Shown here piece after piece: positions 15,220-23,284 of a DNA stretch of 37,590 bases. A program made the translations under genes and the position numbers. Origin of the DNA: an uncultured Olsenella sp. Lineage in GTDB: Bacteria; Actinomycetota; Coriobacteriia; Coriobacteriales; Atopobiaceae. The DNA is taken from assembly GCA_900314575.1 (NCBI GenBank), contig OMVS01000015.1:1-37590 (forward strand), read 5' to 3'. The notes under the pieces were generated by a model. It had not been told where the DNA came from. It was given only the letters and a program-made list of their open reading frames with translations, and ran no database searches. Within the stretch, counting starts at the first letter, position 1, and each line of letters starts with the position of its first letter.

Positions 15220-16623
15220 CTAGGAGAGCTTCGCGGTCATGTCGGCCGCGGCGGCCTTGCCGGCGCCCATGGCCAGGATGACCGTGGCGGCACCGGTCAC
15301 GATGTCGCCACCGGCCCAGATCCTCGGGTCGGAGGTCTGGCCGGTCGCCTCGTCGGCCTCGATGTAGCCCCACTTGTTGACCTTCTCGGGCCCGATCAGC
15401 TTGGCGATCGGGTTGGCGTTGGTGCCGATGGCGGAGATGCCGAGGTCGCAGGGGAGCAGGTCGACGGAGCCCTCGATGGGCACCGGGCGACGGCGGCCGG
15501 AGGCGTCCGGCTCGCCGAGCTCCATGTTCTGGACCTTCACGAAGGCGACGGAGCCGTCGTCGCCCGCGACGAACTCGAGCGGGCTGGCGAGCTCGTGGAT
15601 CTTGACGCCCTCGGCCTTGGCGTGCTCGACCTCGGCGCGACGCGCGGGCATCTCGGCCTCGGTGCGGCGGTAGCACAGGGTGACGGTCTCGGCGCCCAGG
15701 CGCAGCGCGGTGCGGACGGAGTCCATGGCCACGTTGCCGCCGCCGAAGACGACGACGTTCTTGGCGCGCTTGGTCGGCGTGTCGTACTCGGGGAAGCGGT
15801 TGGCCTTCATGAGGTTGACGCGCGTCAGGTACTCGTTGGCGAAGAAGACGTTGGGGAGGTTCTCGCCCGGGATGTTGAGCATCTTGGGGAGGCCGGCGCC
15901 CGTGGCGATGTACATGGCGTCGAAGCCGTACTCGCCGAAGAGCTCCTCGGCGTCGGTGATGCGGCCGACGACGGAGTTGTACTCGAACTTGACGCCGAGC
16001 TTCTCGAGGCCGTCGATCTCGCGCTTCACGACCGCCTTGGGCAGGCGGAACTCGGGGATGCCGTAGGCGAGGACGCCGCCGCCGGTGAAGAAGGCCTCGA
16101 AGATAGTGACGTCGAAGCCGTTGCGGGCGAGCTCGCCGGCGCAGGCGATGCCGGAGGGGCCGGCGCCGATGACGGCGACCTTCTTGCCGTTCTTGGGGGC
16201 CATCTTGGGCTCGGAGGCGAGCTCGGGCTGGTCGCCGAGGAAGCGCTCGAGCTGGCCGATGGCGACCGGCTCGCTGCGCTTGCCCATGATGCAGCGGCCC
16301 TCGCACTGGTTCTCCTGCGGGCAGACGCGGCCGCAGATGGCGGGGAGCATCGAGGCCTCGTGGATGATGTCGAGGCCGCGGCCGAACTCCTCGGCGCGGA
16401 TGGCCTCGATGAAGGCCGGGATGTTGATGTTGACCGGGCAGCCCTGGACGCACAGCGGCTTCTTGCAGTCGAGGCAGCGGTTGGCCTCGGCGAGCGCCAT
16501 CTCCTTGGTGAAGCCCTTGTCGACGGGGCGGAAGTCCTTGGCGCGCGCGATGGGGTCCTCTTCGTTGGCCGGGGTCCTGGGGGCCTTTACGTTAGGGACG
16601 TAGCGACCATTTACTTGCGGCAT
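15220..16623 (-). CDS. nfnB: NADH/ferredoxin:NADP+ oxidoreductase large subunit (glutamate synthase small-subunit-like)
   Basis: 467 residues from the ATG at 16623 (a GTG at 16629 is also possible). The N-terminal domain has two four-Cys clusters (C50, C53, C58, C62 and C97, C101, C107, C111) for [4Fe-4S] centres, then a flavin-binding GAGPSGIA at about residues 153-160 and a second dinucleotide fold (VVFGGGNVAMD). Alone it would be called NADPH-dependent glutamate synthase, but the adjacent FNR-like subunit points to NfnAB/SudAB. Family knowledge: this complex interconverts NADH, reduced ferredoxin and NADPH by flavin-based bifurcation. It overlaps nfnA by 13 bases. Confidence 0.88.
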   Translation of the reverse strand: MPQVNGRYVPNVKAPRTPANEEDPIARAKDFRPVDKGFTKEMALAEANRCLDCKKPLCVQGCPVNINIPAFIEAIRAEEFGRGLDIIHEASMLPAICGRVCPQENQCEGRCIMGKRSEPVAIGQLERFLGDQPELASEPKMAPKNGKKVAVIGAGPSGIACAGELARNGFDVTIFEAFFTGGGVLAYGIPEFRLPKAVVKREIDGLEKLGVKFEYNSVVGRITDAEELFGEYGFDAMYIATGAGLPKMLNIPGENLPNVFFANEYLTRVNLMKANRFPEYDTPTKRAKNVVVFGGGNVAMDSVRTALRLGAETVTLCYRRTEAEMPARRAEVEHAKAEGVKIHELASPLEFVAGDDGSVAFVKVQNMELGEPDASGRRRPVPIEGSVDLLPCDLGISAIGTNANPIAKLIGPEKVNKWGYIEADEATGQTSDPRIWAGGDIVTGAATVILAMGAGKAAAADMTAKLS

Positions 16624-17453
16624 GCGCACCTCGCCTCCTCATAGGCCTTGATGGCCTGTCCTTCCTCGGTACGATAGGCGGCCTGGCGTGCGCGCAGGTC
16701 GTCCCAGTTGACCTTGCTCGCGTCGAAGTCGGGGCCGTCGACGCAGGCGAACTTGGTCTCCCCGCCGACCTCGACGCGGCAGCAGCCGCACATGCCGGTG
16801 CCGTCGACCATGATGGGGTTGAGCGAGGCGAGGATGGGGGTGCCGTGCTTGACGGCGGTCAGGGTGGCGAACTTCATCATCGGGACGGGGCCGACGCAGA
16901 AGACGTGGTCGGCGTCGCCGGACTCGAGCAGGCGGTCCTCGGGCGCGGTGACGACGCCCTTCTCGCCGTAGGAGCCGTCATCCGTGGTGATGTGGATGTG
17001 GTCATCCGGGAGGATGGAGCGGAACTGGTCCTCGAGCAGAAGCAGGTCCTTGGTGCGGGCGCCCATGATGGCGTGGACCTCCATGCCGCTCTCGACCAGC
17101 TGGCGCGTGATCGGGAAGGCGATGGCCAGGCCGACGCCGCCGCCGATGACGCACCACTTGCCCTTGCCGAACTCGCTCGGCTGGCCGAGCGGGCCGGTGA
17201 CGTCCTGGATGCAGTCGCCCACCTCGTAGGTCGAGAGCATCATCGTGGTCTTGCCGACCACCATGAAGATGAACTCGACCCAGCCCTCCTCGGGGTTCCA
17301 GTCCGCGAAGGTGAAGGGGACGCGCTCGCCCGTCTCGTTGGCGCGCACCATCAGGAACTGGCCTGCGTGCGCGTGGCGCGCCATCTGGGGCGCCTCGATG
17401 CGGAACTTGAACACCTTCTCCGAGAACTGCGTCTTATCGAGGATTTTGTACAT
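16611..17453 (-). CDS. nfnA: NADH/ferredoxin:NADP+ oxidoreductase small subunit (FNR-like)
   Basis: 280 residues. A ferredoxin-reductase fold with FAD-binding RVPFTF at 44-49, the nucleotide-binding GGGVGLA near 104-110, and a C-terminal [2Fe-2S] site (C222, C224/C225, C237 in MCGCCRVEVGGETKFACVDG), as in PyrK and SudB. The ATG at 17453 is preceded by GAGAGGAG, seven bases away. The open frame upstream crosses the promoter region and is not coding. Paired with nfnB it would form the cytoplasmic bifurcating transhydrogenase of anaerobes; a dihydroorotate-dehydrogenase electron-transfer role is less likely without a pyrD neighbour. Confidence 0.88.
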   Translation of the reverse strand: MYKILDKTQFSEKVFKFRIEAPQMARHAHAGQFLMVRANETGERVPFTFADWNPEEGWVEFIFMVVGKTTMMLSTYEVGDCIQDVTGPLGQPSEFGKGKWCVIGGGVGLAIAFPITRQLVESGMEVHAIMGARTKDLLLLEDQFRSILPDDHIHITTDDGSYGEKGVVTAPEDRLLESGDADHVFCVGPVPMMKFATLTAVKHGTPILASLNPIMVDGTGMCGCCRVEVGGETKFACVDGPDFDASKVNWDDLRARQAAYRTEEGQAIKAYEEARCACRK

Positions 17454-17523
17454 CAACGAACTCCTCTCCCAATACTTCCGGGCGCCGCCTGCGCGCTCCC
17501 CGCGTGCGGGCCGGCCCCACCAC

Positions 17524-17552
17524 GTGCCGCGAGGACGGTGCGTCCGCGGCAC
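17524..17552 (-). other. Stem-loop in the nfnA leader
   Basis: GTGCCGCG (17524-17531) pairs with CGCGGCAC (17545-17552), with an inner GGACG/CGTCC arm around GTG, giving a 12-13 bp bulged hairpin in the untranslated leader. A possible minus-strand -10 (TACTAT, 17566-17571) lies just upstream of it; no clear -35. Confidence 0.5.
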
Positions 17553-17665
17553 AAAGACATCCCCCATAGTACTCTTTCGAGGCGAACGCAAGGCCGGCCT
17601 TGCGAGCAGGCGCCGAGGTCCCGCGGGCGTGGCCCGAGGTCGGTGGGCGGCGCGCACCTGCGCCC

Positions 17666-18256
17666 CTAGCGCCTGCCCAGGCACGCCTCCACGCCGCGCT
17701 CGAGGCAGAGCGCGGCCAGGTCGGCCGCGTCCTCCGCCTCCGCGAGGAACTCCTCGAGGAAGGCGCCCTTGAGAGTGCGCAGCGCCCAGTCGGCGACCGA
17801 CATCCTCCCGGGCGGCCGCCCCGTGCCGACGCGCAGCCGCGCGAAGTCGCGGGTCCCGAGCTTGCTCGCGATCGAGCGGAGGCCGTTGTGGGCGTTGAGG
17901 CCCCCGCCGAACTTGACCTCGAGCGCGCCGGGCGCCAGGTCGACCTCGTCGTGGACGACGAGGACCTCCTGGGGCGAGACGTGGTGGGCGCGCATGAGCT
18001 TGGAGAGCGGGCCGCCGCTCGTGTTCATGTAGCTCTCGGGCTTGGCGAGAAGGACCGTGCGCTCGGAGCCGTCCTGGGAGCGCACGGGGTAGGGGGCCAC
18101 CAGCGCGCCCGCCTCGCTCTTCCAGTAGCGGACGTCCGCGCGGCGCGCGAGGGCGTCGACGGTAGCGAAGCCGGCGTTGTGGCGGGTGTGCTCGTACTCT
18201 GCGCCGGGGTTGCCGAGGCCGCAGACGATCCGTATCTCCTTGGGACGCGTCGCCAT
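17666..18256 (-). CDS. pth: Peptidyl-tRNA hydrolase
   Basis: 196 residues, standard length. It releases tRNA from peptidyl-tRNAs that drop off the ribosome. Active-site residues are N16 (GLGNPG), H26 (TRHNAGF), N78 (YMNTSG) and D103 (VVHDEVDL). I use the ATG at 18256; a GTG at 18265 overlapping the upstream stop (GTGA) would add MTA and couple it to the preceding gene, so the two are almost certainly one operon. Confidence 0.95.
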   Translation of the reverse strand: MATRPKEIRIVCGLGNPGAEYEHTRHNAGFATVDALARRADVRYWKSEAGALVAPYPVRSQDGSERTVLLAKPESYMNTSGGPLSKLMRAHHVSPQEVLVVHDEVDLAPGALEVKFGGGLNAHNGLRSIASKLGTRDFARLRVGTGRPPGRMSVADWALRTLKGAFLEEFLAEAEDAADLAALCLERGVEACLGRR

Positions 18257-18261
18257 GGCCG

Positions 18262-19089
18262 TCACACCAGCCTGAGCCCGGCGTCGCCCCGGGCGTCGTC
18301 CGTGCGCGCAGCCCCTCCCCGGGGCGCCCGCGCCGCGCGGGCGGCGCGCATCTGGGCGACGCGCTCGGCGGCCTCCCGGTCGCTCTCGCGATGCCACTCG
18401 ACGGAGGCCTCGGAGACGGCGAGGCGGCACGCCTTGTTCCTCAGCGCGAGCCGGCGCACCTCGTCGAGGGTGCCCGACTCGCGCGCCTGGCCGACGAGGC
18501 GGCGCGCCGCCTCGGGGTCTGCGCCGAGGAGGTCCGGCAGCTCGTCGTCCTCGACCTCGAGAGCGCGCTTGGTCGCGAGGGCGTCGAGGGCGGCCGCCTG
18601 CTCGGTGGCGGAGAGGGCCTCCTCGTCGATGAGGCCGGCGAGGGGCGAGAGCTCCCCCTCGTGCTCCTCGAGCGAGCGGCCCTGATCCCTGAGCCTGGCG
18701 TCTGCCTGCGAGCGGATCTGCTCGCGCGTCCTCTCGACGTCCGCTTCCGGGACGCGCTGGACGAGTCGGGCGGCGAGCGCCGCGAGCGTCTGGGAGATGA
18801 CCTGGTCCCTCACGGCCAGGTTGTTGGAGGCGCTCACCTGGGAGCGCACCGCCGAGCGCAGCTGGCCGAGGTCGCGGGCGCCATGGAAGTGGGCCTGCAG
18901 CCACTGGGGGTCGTCGAGGTCGGACGCCGTCCCCCCGAGGCTCGCGACCATGCTGTCGAGCGCGTAGCTCACGTCCTCGTCGGTGACCTGGGGGACGTAG
19001 ACCTCGATCCGAACGGGGTCGTACGAGGAGAGCGTGTAGTAGGGCCGCCCGTCGACCATGAACGGCAGCGGCCTCGTGTCCTGGGGCAA
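18262..19089 (-). CDS. Trigger-factor C-terminal-domain-like protein (putative chaperone)
   Basis: 275 residues from a TTG at 19089, which has a good ribosome-binding site (GAAGGGAG, four bases away). ATGs at 19110 and 19140 are in frame but lack one; 19140 lies only about 11 bases from a predicted start of transcription. The segment DLGQLRSAVRSQVSASNN followed by VISQTLAALAARLVQRVPEA closely resembles the arms/C-terminal chaperone domain of trigger factor, after a VTDEDVSYALDSMV linker helix. The ribosome-binding GFRxGK region and the FKBP prolyl isomerase domain are absent. It is long-helical and charged, with no signal peptide. Its 3' end abuts pth, which also acts on nascent chains. Confidence 0.6.
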   Translation of the reverse strand: MPQDTRPLPFMVDGRPYYTLSSYDPVRIEVYVPQVTDEDVSYALDSMVASLGGTASDLDDPQWLQAHFHGARDLGQLRSAVRSQVSASNNLAVRDQVISQTLAALAARLVQRVPEADVERTREQIRSQADARLRDQGRSLEEHEGELSPLAGLIDEEALSATEQAAALDALATKRALEVEDDELPDLLGADPEAARRLVGQARESGTLDEVRRLALRNKACRLAVSEASVEWHRESDREAAERVAQMRAARAARAPRGGAARTDDARGDAGLRLV

Positions 19090-19157
19090 GGGTCTCCCTT
19101 CCGGCGCCATCGGCGGGGCCGTCCGCCCCGCCGGCGCCATAGTGCTTTGGCCGCACC

Positions 19158-19165
19158 ATTATACT
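19158..19165. promoter_or_regulatory. Overlapping divergent -10 elements
   Basis: ATTATACT contains TATAAT on the minus strand (19158-19163, towards the trigger-factor-like gene and pth) and TATACT on the plus strand (19160-19165, towards the flavoprotein gene). Good -35 boxes are not visible on either side. Confidence 0.45.
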
Positions 19166-19215
19166 TTGGTGCCTTGCGGGCCCAGCCCGCGCCACCACGT
19201 GGATGGGGGGTCGCC

Positions 19216-20658
19216 ATGGCACAGGGGGTCTCCGGCGCGTCCGCCGCGCGCCCGCACGCGTCGGTCAGGGACGTCGACGTTCTCGTCGTGGGGGCCGGGC
19301 CGGCGGGCATCTTCTGCGCGCTGGGGCTTCTCGCCCACGGCGGCGCCCGACATGTCACCCTCGTCGAGAGGGGGCTGCCCGTCGAGCGGCGGCGCTGCCC
19401 CAAGGCCTCGGGAGGGTGCTGCGCCCACTGCGACCCCTGCCGCATCACCACGGGCTTCTCGGGCGCCGGGGCCTTCTCCGACGGCAAGCTCTCGCTCTCC
19501 TGCGAGGTGGGCGGCGATCTTCCGGAGCTCCTCGGCCGCGACTTCGTGCAGGAGCAGATCGGGCGCGTCGACGACATGTACCTCGGCTTCGGCGCGGACG
19601 CGCGCACCTGGGGCACGGCCTCGCCCGAGCGCGTCGCCGACATCCGGCGCCGCGCCATCCGCGCCGGGCTCAAGCTCGTGGACTGTCCGATCCGTCACCT
19701 CGGCACGGAGTGCGCCCAGAGGATCTACCTCGCCATCGAGCGACACCTGCTCGACGCCGGCGTCGAGGTCCTCTTCGAGCACGAGTGCCGCGAGGTCATG
19801 GTCGAGGGAGGGCGCTGCCTGGGGGCGCGGGTGCGCGGCCCCGCGGGCGAGGTCGAGCTCCGTGCGCGGGAGACGGTCGTCGCGACGGGCAGGCGCGGCG
19901 CCGCCTGGCTCGTGCGCATGTGCGACGAGCACGGGATCGCCCACGAGCCCGGGCCGGTCGACATGGGCGTGCGCGTGGAGGTCCGGAACGAGATCATGGA
20001 GGACGTCAACAACGTCCTGTACGAGAGCAAGCTCGTGGGCTACCCCAACCCGTTCCGCGACAAGGTCCGCACCTTCTGCCAGAACCCGGGCGGCTTCGTG
20101 AGCCAGGAGAACTACGACGGGGGCCTCGCCGTGGTCAACGGCCACAGCTACAAGGGCCGCAAGAGTCCCAACACCAACCTGGCGGTCCTGTGCTCCCAGA
20201 GCTTCAAGGAGCCGTTCGACAGGCCCATCGACTACGCCCGGCACGTGGGCGAGCTCATGAACATGCTGGGCGCGGGCCACATCCTGGTCCAGCGCTTCGG
20301 CGACGTGCTCGACGGAAAGCGCACGTGGCCCGAGGAGCTCACGCGCTCCAACGTGGTCCCCACCCTCCCCGACGCCTGCGCCGGGGACGTGACGAGCGCC
20401 ATGCCGTACCGGGCGATGACCAACATCGTCGCCTTCATGCAGGCCGTCGACCGCGTGGTGCCGGGCTTCGCCAGCAACGAGACGCTCCTCTACGCGCCCG
20501 AGCTCAAGTTCTACAGCAACCGCGTCACGATGGACGCCCACCTCGACACCAACGTAGCGGGCCTCCACTGCCTGGGCGATTCCTCCGGCTGGACGCGCGG
20601 GCTCATGATGGCGTCGGTGATGGGGCTCGTGATGGGGGAGGAGCTCGCGTCGAGGTAG
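19216..20658 (+). CDS. NAD(P)/FAD-dependent oxidoreductase, COG2509-type
   Basis: 480 residues. The Rossmann FAD-binding GAGPAG is at residues 26-31. A Cys-rich stretch (C61, C68, C69, C72, C75) followed by GFSGAGAFSDGKLSLS is the hallmark of the uncharacterised COG2509 flavoproteins. A second FAD contact (VATGRRGAAW) and the C-terminal LGDSSGWTRGLMMASVMG complete the pattern. It is presumably a cytoplasmic dehydrogenase of unknown substrate. The start ATG follows GATGGGGGG; the open frame running upstream overlaps the divergent gene and is not used. Confidence 0.85.
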   Translation: MAQGVSGASAARPHASVRDVDVLVVGAGPAGIFCALGLLAHGGARHVTLVERGLPVERRRCPKASGGCCAHCDPCRITTGFSGAGAFSDGKLSLSCEVGGDLPELLGRDFVQEQIGRVDDMYLGFGADARTWGTASPERVADIRRRAIRAGLKLVDCPIRHLGTECAQRIYLAIERHLLDAGVEVLFEHECREVMVEGGRCLGARVRGPAGEVELRARETVVATGRRGAAWLVRMCDEHGIAHEPGPVDMGVRVEVRNEIMEDVNNVLYESKLVGYPNPFRDKVRTFCQNPGGFVSQENYDGGLAVVNGHSYKGRKSPNTNLAVLCSQSFKEPFDRPIDYARHVGELMNMLGAGHILVQRFGDVLDGKRTWPEELTRSNVVPTLPDACAGDVTSAMPYRAMTNIVAFMQAVDRVVPGFASNETLLYAPELKFYSNRVTMDAHLDTNVAGLHCLGDSSGWTRGLMMASVMGLVMGEELASR

Positions 20659-20894
20659 CCCTGCGGCCCGCCGTCCGCGGCGGTGCAACGCCCTTCCCGC
20701 TCGGCGCCGACGTCCTTCTCGGCCTGCCGGCGCCCCGGCGCGCGCCCCGCTCTCGCCCGAGCCGATTGTGGAGAGCCCCGCGTGCCGCGGTGGGCGATGT
20801 ATGGGCAGACAGCGCAGGTGGTAGACTTCATACGCTGAACATTCGACCGCCGGGCGGGCCTGCCGGCGGGAACTACCCCGAGGAGCTGTGCATC

Positions 20895-21962
20895 ATGGGC
20901 GATAAGCTTGAGAAGATCATCGCCGCGTACGAGGAGCTCGAGAAGAAGATGATGGACCCCGCCATCGCCTCGGACCCCAAGGAGTACGCGCGCATCGCGA
21001 AGGAGCACGCCAGCCAGGCGGAGCTCGTGGCCAAGGCGCGGGAGTACCTGCAGGCGCTCGACGACATCGAGGCGGCGAAGGAGATGCTGCATGAGGCCGC
21101 GGACGCCGAGGAGAAGGAGATGCTCCAGGAGGACATCTCAGAGAACGAGCAGAAGCTGCCCGGCCTCGAGGACGAGATCAAGATCATGCTCATCCCCGGC
21201 GACCCCAACGACGAGAAGGACACGATCGTCGAGATCAGGGCCGGCGTCGGCGGCGACGAGGCCGCGATCTTCGCCGGCGACCTGTTCGCCATGTACGAGC
21301 GCTTCGCGCAGTCGCGCAAGTGGAAGATCGAGGTCCTGTCCTCCTCCCCGAGCGACGCGGGCGGCTTCAAGACCATCGAGTTCAAGGTCATGGGCGACAA
21401 GGTCTACTCGGTCATGAAGTACGAGAGCGGCGTGCACCGCGTCCAGCGCATCCCCAAGACCGAGAGCCAGGGCCGCATCCAGACCTCCACGGCCACCGTC
21501 GCGGTCCTGCCCGAGGCCGAGGACATCGACATCGAGATCAAGGACGAGGACCTGCGCATCGACACCTACTGCGCCTCCGGCCCCGGCGGCCAGGGCGTCA
21601 ATACGACCTACTCGGCCGTGCGCATCACGCACCTGCCAACCAACACGGTCGTGCAGTCGCAGGACCAGCGCTCCCAGATCCAGAACCGCGCGGTCTGCAT
21701 GGAGATGCTCCGCGCGCGCCTGTACCAGATGGAGCTCGAGAAGCAGCAGGAGGAGCAGGGGGCCGAGCGCCTCTCCCAGATCGGGCACGGCAACCGCTCC
21801 GAGAAGATTCGCACCTACAACCAGCCCCAGGACCGCGTGACCGACCACAGGATCGGCTTCAACAGCACCTACACGGGGGTGCTCCTGGGCGACAAGCTCG
21901 GCGAGGTCATCGAGGCGCTCGCCGCCCAGGACCGCGCGGACAAGCTCGCGCAGGCGGTCTGA
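20895..21962 (+). CDS. prfA: Peptide chain release factor 1
   Basis: 355 residues. The stop-codon-reading tripeptide P187-K-T189 is of the RF1 (PxT) type, so it recognises UAA and UAG. The catalytic GGQ is at 231-233, within GPGGQGVNTTYSAVRITHLPT-like sequence; most RF1s have GGQHVNTTDSA. The ATG at 20895 follows GAGGAG. The 236 bases upstream hold a possible -10 (TAGACT, 20822-20827) and GC-rich dyads but no gene. It is followed by a terminator and prmC, whose product methylates the GGQ glutamine. Confidence 0.97.
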   Translation: MGDKLEKIIAAYEELEKKMMDPAIASDPKEYARIAKEHASQAELVAKAREYLQALDDIEAAKEMLHEAADAEEKEMLQEDISENEQKLPGLEDEIKIMLIPGDPNDEKDTIVEIRAGVGGDEAAIFAGDLFAMYERFAQSRKWKIEVLSSSPSDAGGFKTIEFKVMGDKVYSVMKYESGVHRVQRIPKTESQGRIQTSTATVAVLPEAEDIDIEIKDEDLRIDTYCASGPGGQGVNTTYSAVRITHLPTNTVVQSQDQRSQIQNRAVCMEMLRARLYQMELEKQQEEQGAERLSQIGHGNRSEKIRTYNQPQDRVTDHRIGFNSTYTGVLLGDKLGEVIEALAAQDRADKLAQAV

Positions 21963-21975
21963 GAGTGAGGTGGAC

Positions 21976-22012
21976 GGGGCCGGGGGAGCCAAGCGCCCCC
22001 GGCCCCTTCTTG
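21976..22012 (+). terminator. Probable terminator between prfA and prmC
   Basis: An 11-bp stem (GGGGCCGGGGG, 21976-21986, with 21996-22006), a nine-base loop, then TTCTTG. The T tract is poor, so read-through into prmC is plausible. Confidence 0.65.
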
Positions 22013-22063
22013 CGGGGCCTGTCGCCAGTGTCGGTGGCGGGCCCCTTCCGATGGGAGGCAGGG

Positions 22064-23281
22064 ATGGCTGGGACGGACGGGGCGCAAGACGTCTGGACGG
22101 TCGGGAGGATGCTCGGGTGGACCCGGGGCTACCTCGAGGGCAAGGGCGACGAGCACCCGAGGCTGTCGGCGGAGTGGCTGATCTGCAACGTGCTCGGCCT
22201 CACCCGCGTCGAGCTGTACATGAGCTTCGACCGGGTGTTCGAGCGGCACGAGCTCGCCGCCATGCGCGCGGCGGTCCTGAGGCGCGCCGCGGGCGAGCCG
22301 CTGCAGTACGTCACGGGTGAGATGCCGTTCCGCCACATTGTCCTCAGGTGCGAGCGCGGGGTCCTCATCCCGCGCCCGGAGACCGAGGTCCTGGTCGACG
22401 CCGCGCTCGAGGGCGTCGACGCCGCCCTGGCGCGCGGCTGCGTCTTCGAGGCGCTGCCGAGCGAGGTGGCCAGCGCCGGGGACGCAACCGGCGCGGAGGA
22501 GGGGGCCGACGGCGAGGCGCCTGCCGGAGACGAGCCGCAGGAGGTCGCCGAGCGACCGCCCGTCTCGAGCTTCGCCGCCGCGGGGGCGGACGAGGACGGG
22601 GACGACGAGCACGTAGACCCGATAGTCTACGTTCCCGGACCCGAGGACGGGCTCCGTGGGGGCTACGTACCCGGCCCCGGCGAGCGGCCGGTCACCGACG
22701 CCCCCTCGCCTGACGAGGGCGAAGCCGTCGAGGAGGCAGGGGAGGCACCCGAACCGGGCCCGCGCGTGCTCGAGGTGGGGTGCGGCACGGGGTGCGTCGC
22801 CCTCTCCATCGCGAGCGAGCGTCCCGGCACGCAGGTCGTCACGACGGACCTCTCGCCTGCGGCCGTCTCGCTGGCGAGGCGCAACCGCGATGCGCTCGGA
22901 CTCGCTGACGTCGTGCGGGTCGTCGAGTGCGACCTCGCCTCGGGCGTACCCGCTGACCTCATGGGGACCTTCTGCGTGCTCGTCTCGAACCCGCCCTACA
23001 TCCCCAGCGGGGTCATGCCCACGCTCCCGCAGGAGGTCGTGGGCTTCGAGCCCGAGCTCGCCCTCGACGGTGGCCCCGACGGCCTCGACGTCTTCAGGAG
23101 GCTGCTCGACCTCGCGCCCCGCGCGCTCGCGCCCGGGGGTACCCTCTGCTGCGAGCTCTTCGAGACGACCCTCGACGACGCGGACGACCTCGTGCGCGCC
23201 CAGGGCGGGTGGGCGTCCGTCGAGGTGCGCGAGGACCTCACGCACCGGCCGCGCGTCCTCGTGGCGCGCAGGGAGGAGTAG
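22064..23281 (+). CDS. prmC: Release factor glutamine methyltransferase with a large acidic insert
   Basis: 405 residues against about 280 in the family. The N-terminal helical domain (residues 10-90) ends in GEPLQYVTGEMPFR and the linker hairpin LIPRPETEVLVDAAL (101-115). The SAM site VLEVGCGTGCVAL is at 235-247 and the catalytic NPPY at 309-312. Between about residues 122 and 231, roughly 110 residues of acidic, Gly/Pro/Ala-rich sequence replace the usual about 10-residue connector; a YVPGP motif occurs twice in it. The reading frame is intact and GC-rich like its neighbours. The ATG follows GGGAGGCAGGG. Confidence 0.92.
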   Translation: MAGTDGAQDVWTVGRMLGWTRGYLEGKGDEHPRLSAEWLICNVLGLTRVELYMSFDRVFERHELAAMRAAVLRRAAGEPLQYVTGEMPFRHIVLRCERGVLIPRPETEVLVDAALEGVDAALARGCVFEALPSEVASAGDATGAEEGADGEAPAGDEPQEVAERPPVSSFAAAGADEDGDDEHVDPIVYVPGPEDGLRGGYVPGPGERPVTDAPSPDEGEAVEEAGEAPEPGPRVLEVGCGTGCVALSIASERPGTQVVTTDLSPAAVSLARRNRDALGLADVVRVVECDLASGVPADLMGTFCVLVSNPPYIPSGVMPTLPQEVVGFEPELALDGGPDGLDVFRRLLDLAPRALAPGGTLCCELFETTLDDADDLVRAQGGWASVEVREDLTHRPRVLVARREE

Positions 23282-23284
23282 GCC

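Noticed and set aside
15220-16623. Calling nfnB the glutamate synthase small subunit
   Set aside because: No large glutamate synthase subunit is adjacent and the neighbour is an FNR-like [2Fe-2S] protein, the NfnA/SudB partner.
15163-16644. A 493-residue open frame on the plus strand
   Set aside because: It is the shadow of nfnB on the opposite strand, repetitive in Ala, Asp, Gly, Leu and Val; nfnB has intact iron-sulfur and flavin motifs.
17600-18685. A 361-residue plus-strand open frame over the nfnA-pth gap
   Set aside because: It overlaps pth entirely in the opposite direction and lacks any recognisable motif.
20659-20894. A small gene between the flavoprotein gene and prfA
   Set aside because: No ORF with a ribosome-binding site or plausible composition; only frames continuing from neighbours cross it.
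22064-23281. A frameshift or gene fusion in prmC
   Set aside because: The frame is continuous through the insert with all catalytic motifs in order, and the insert does not resemble a second protein.
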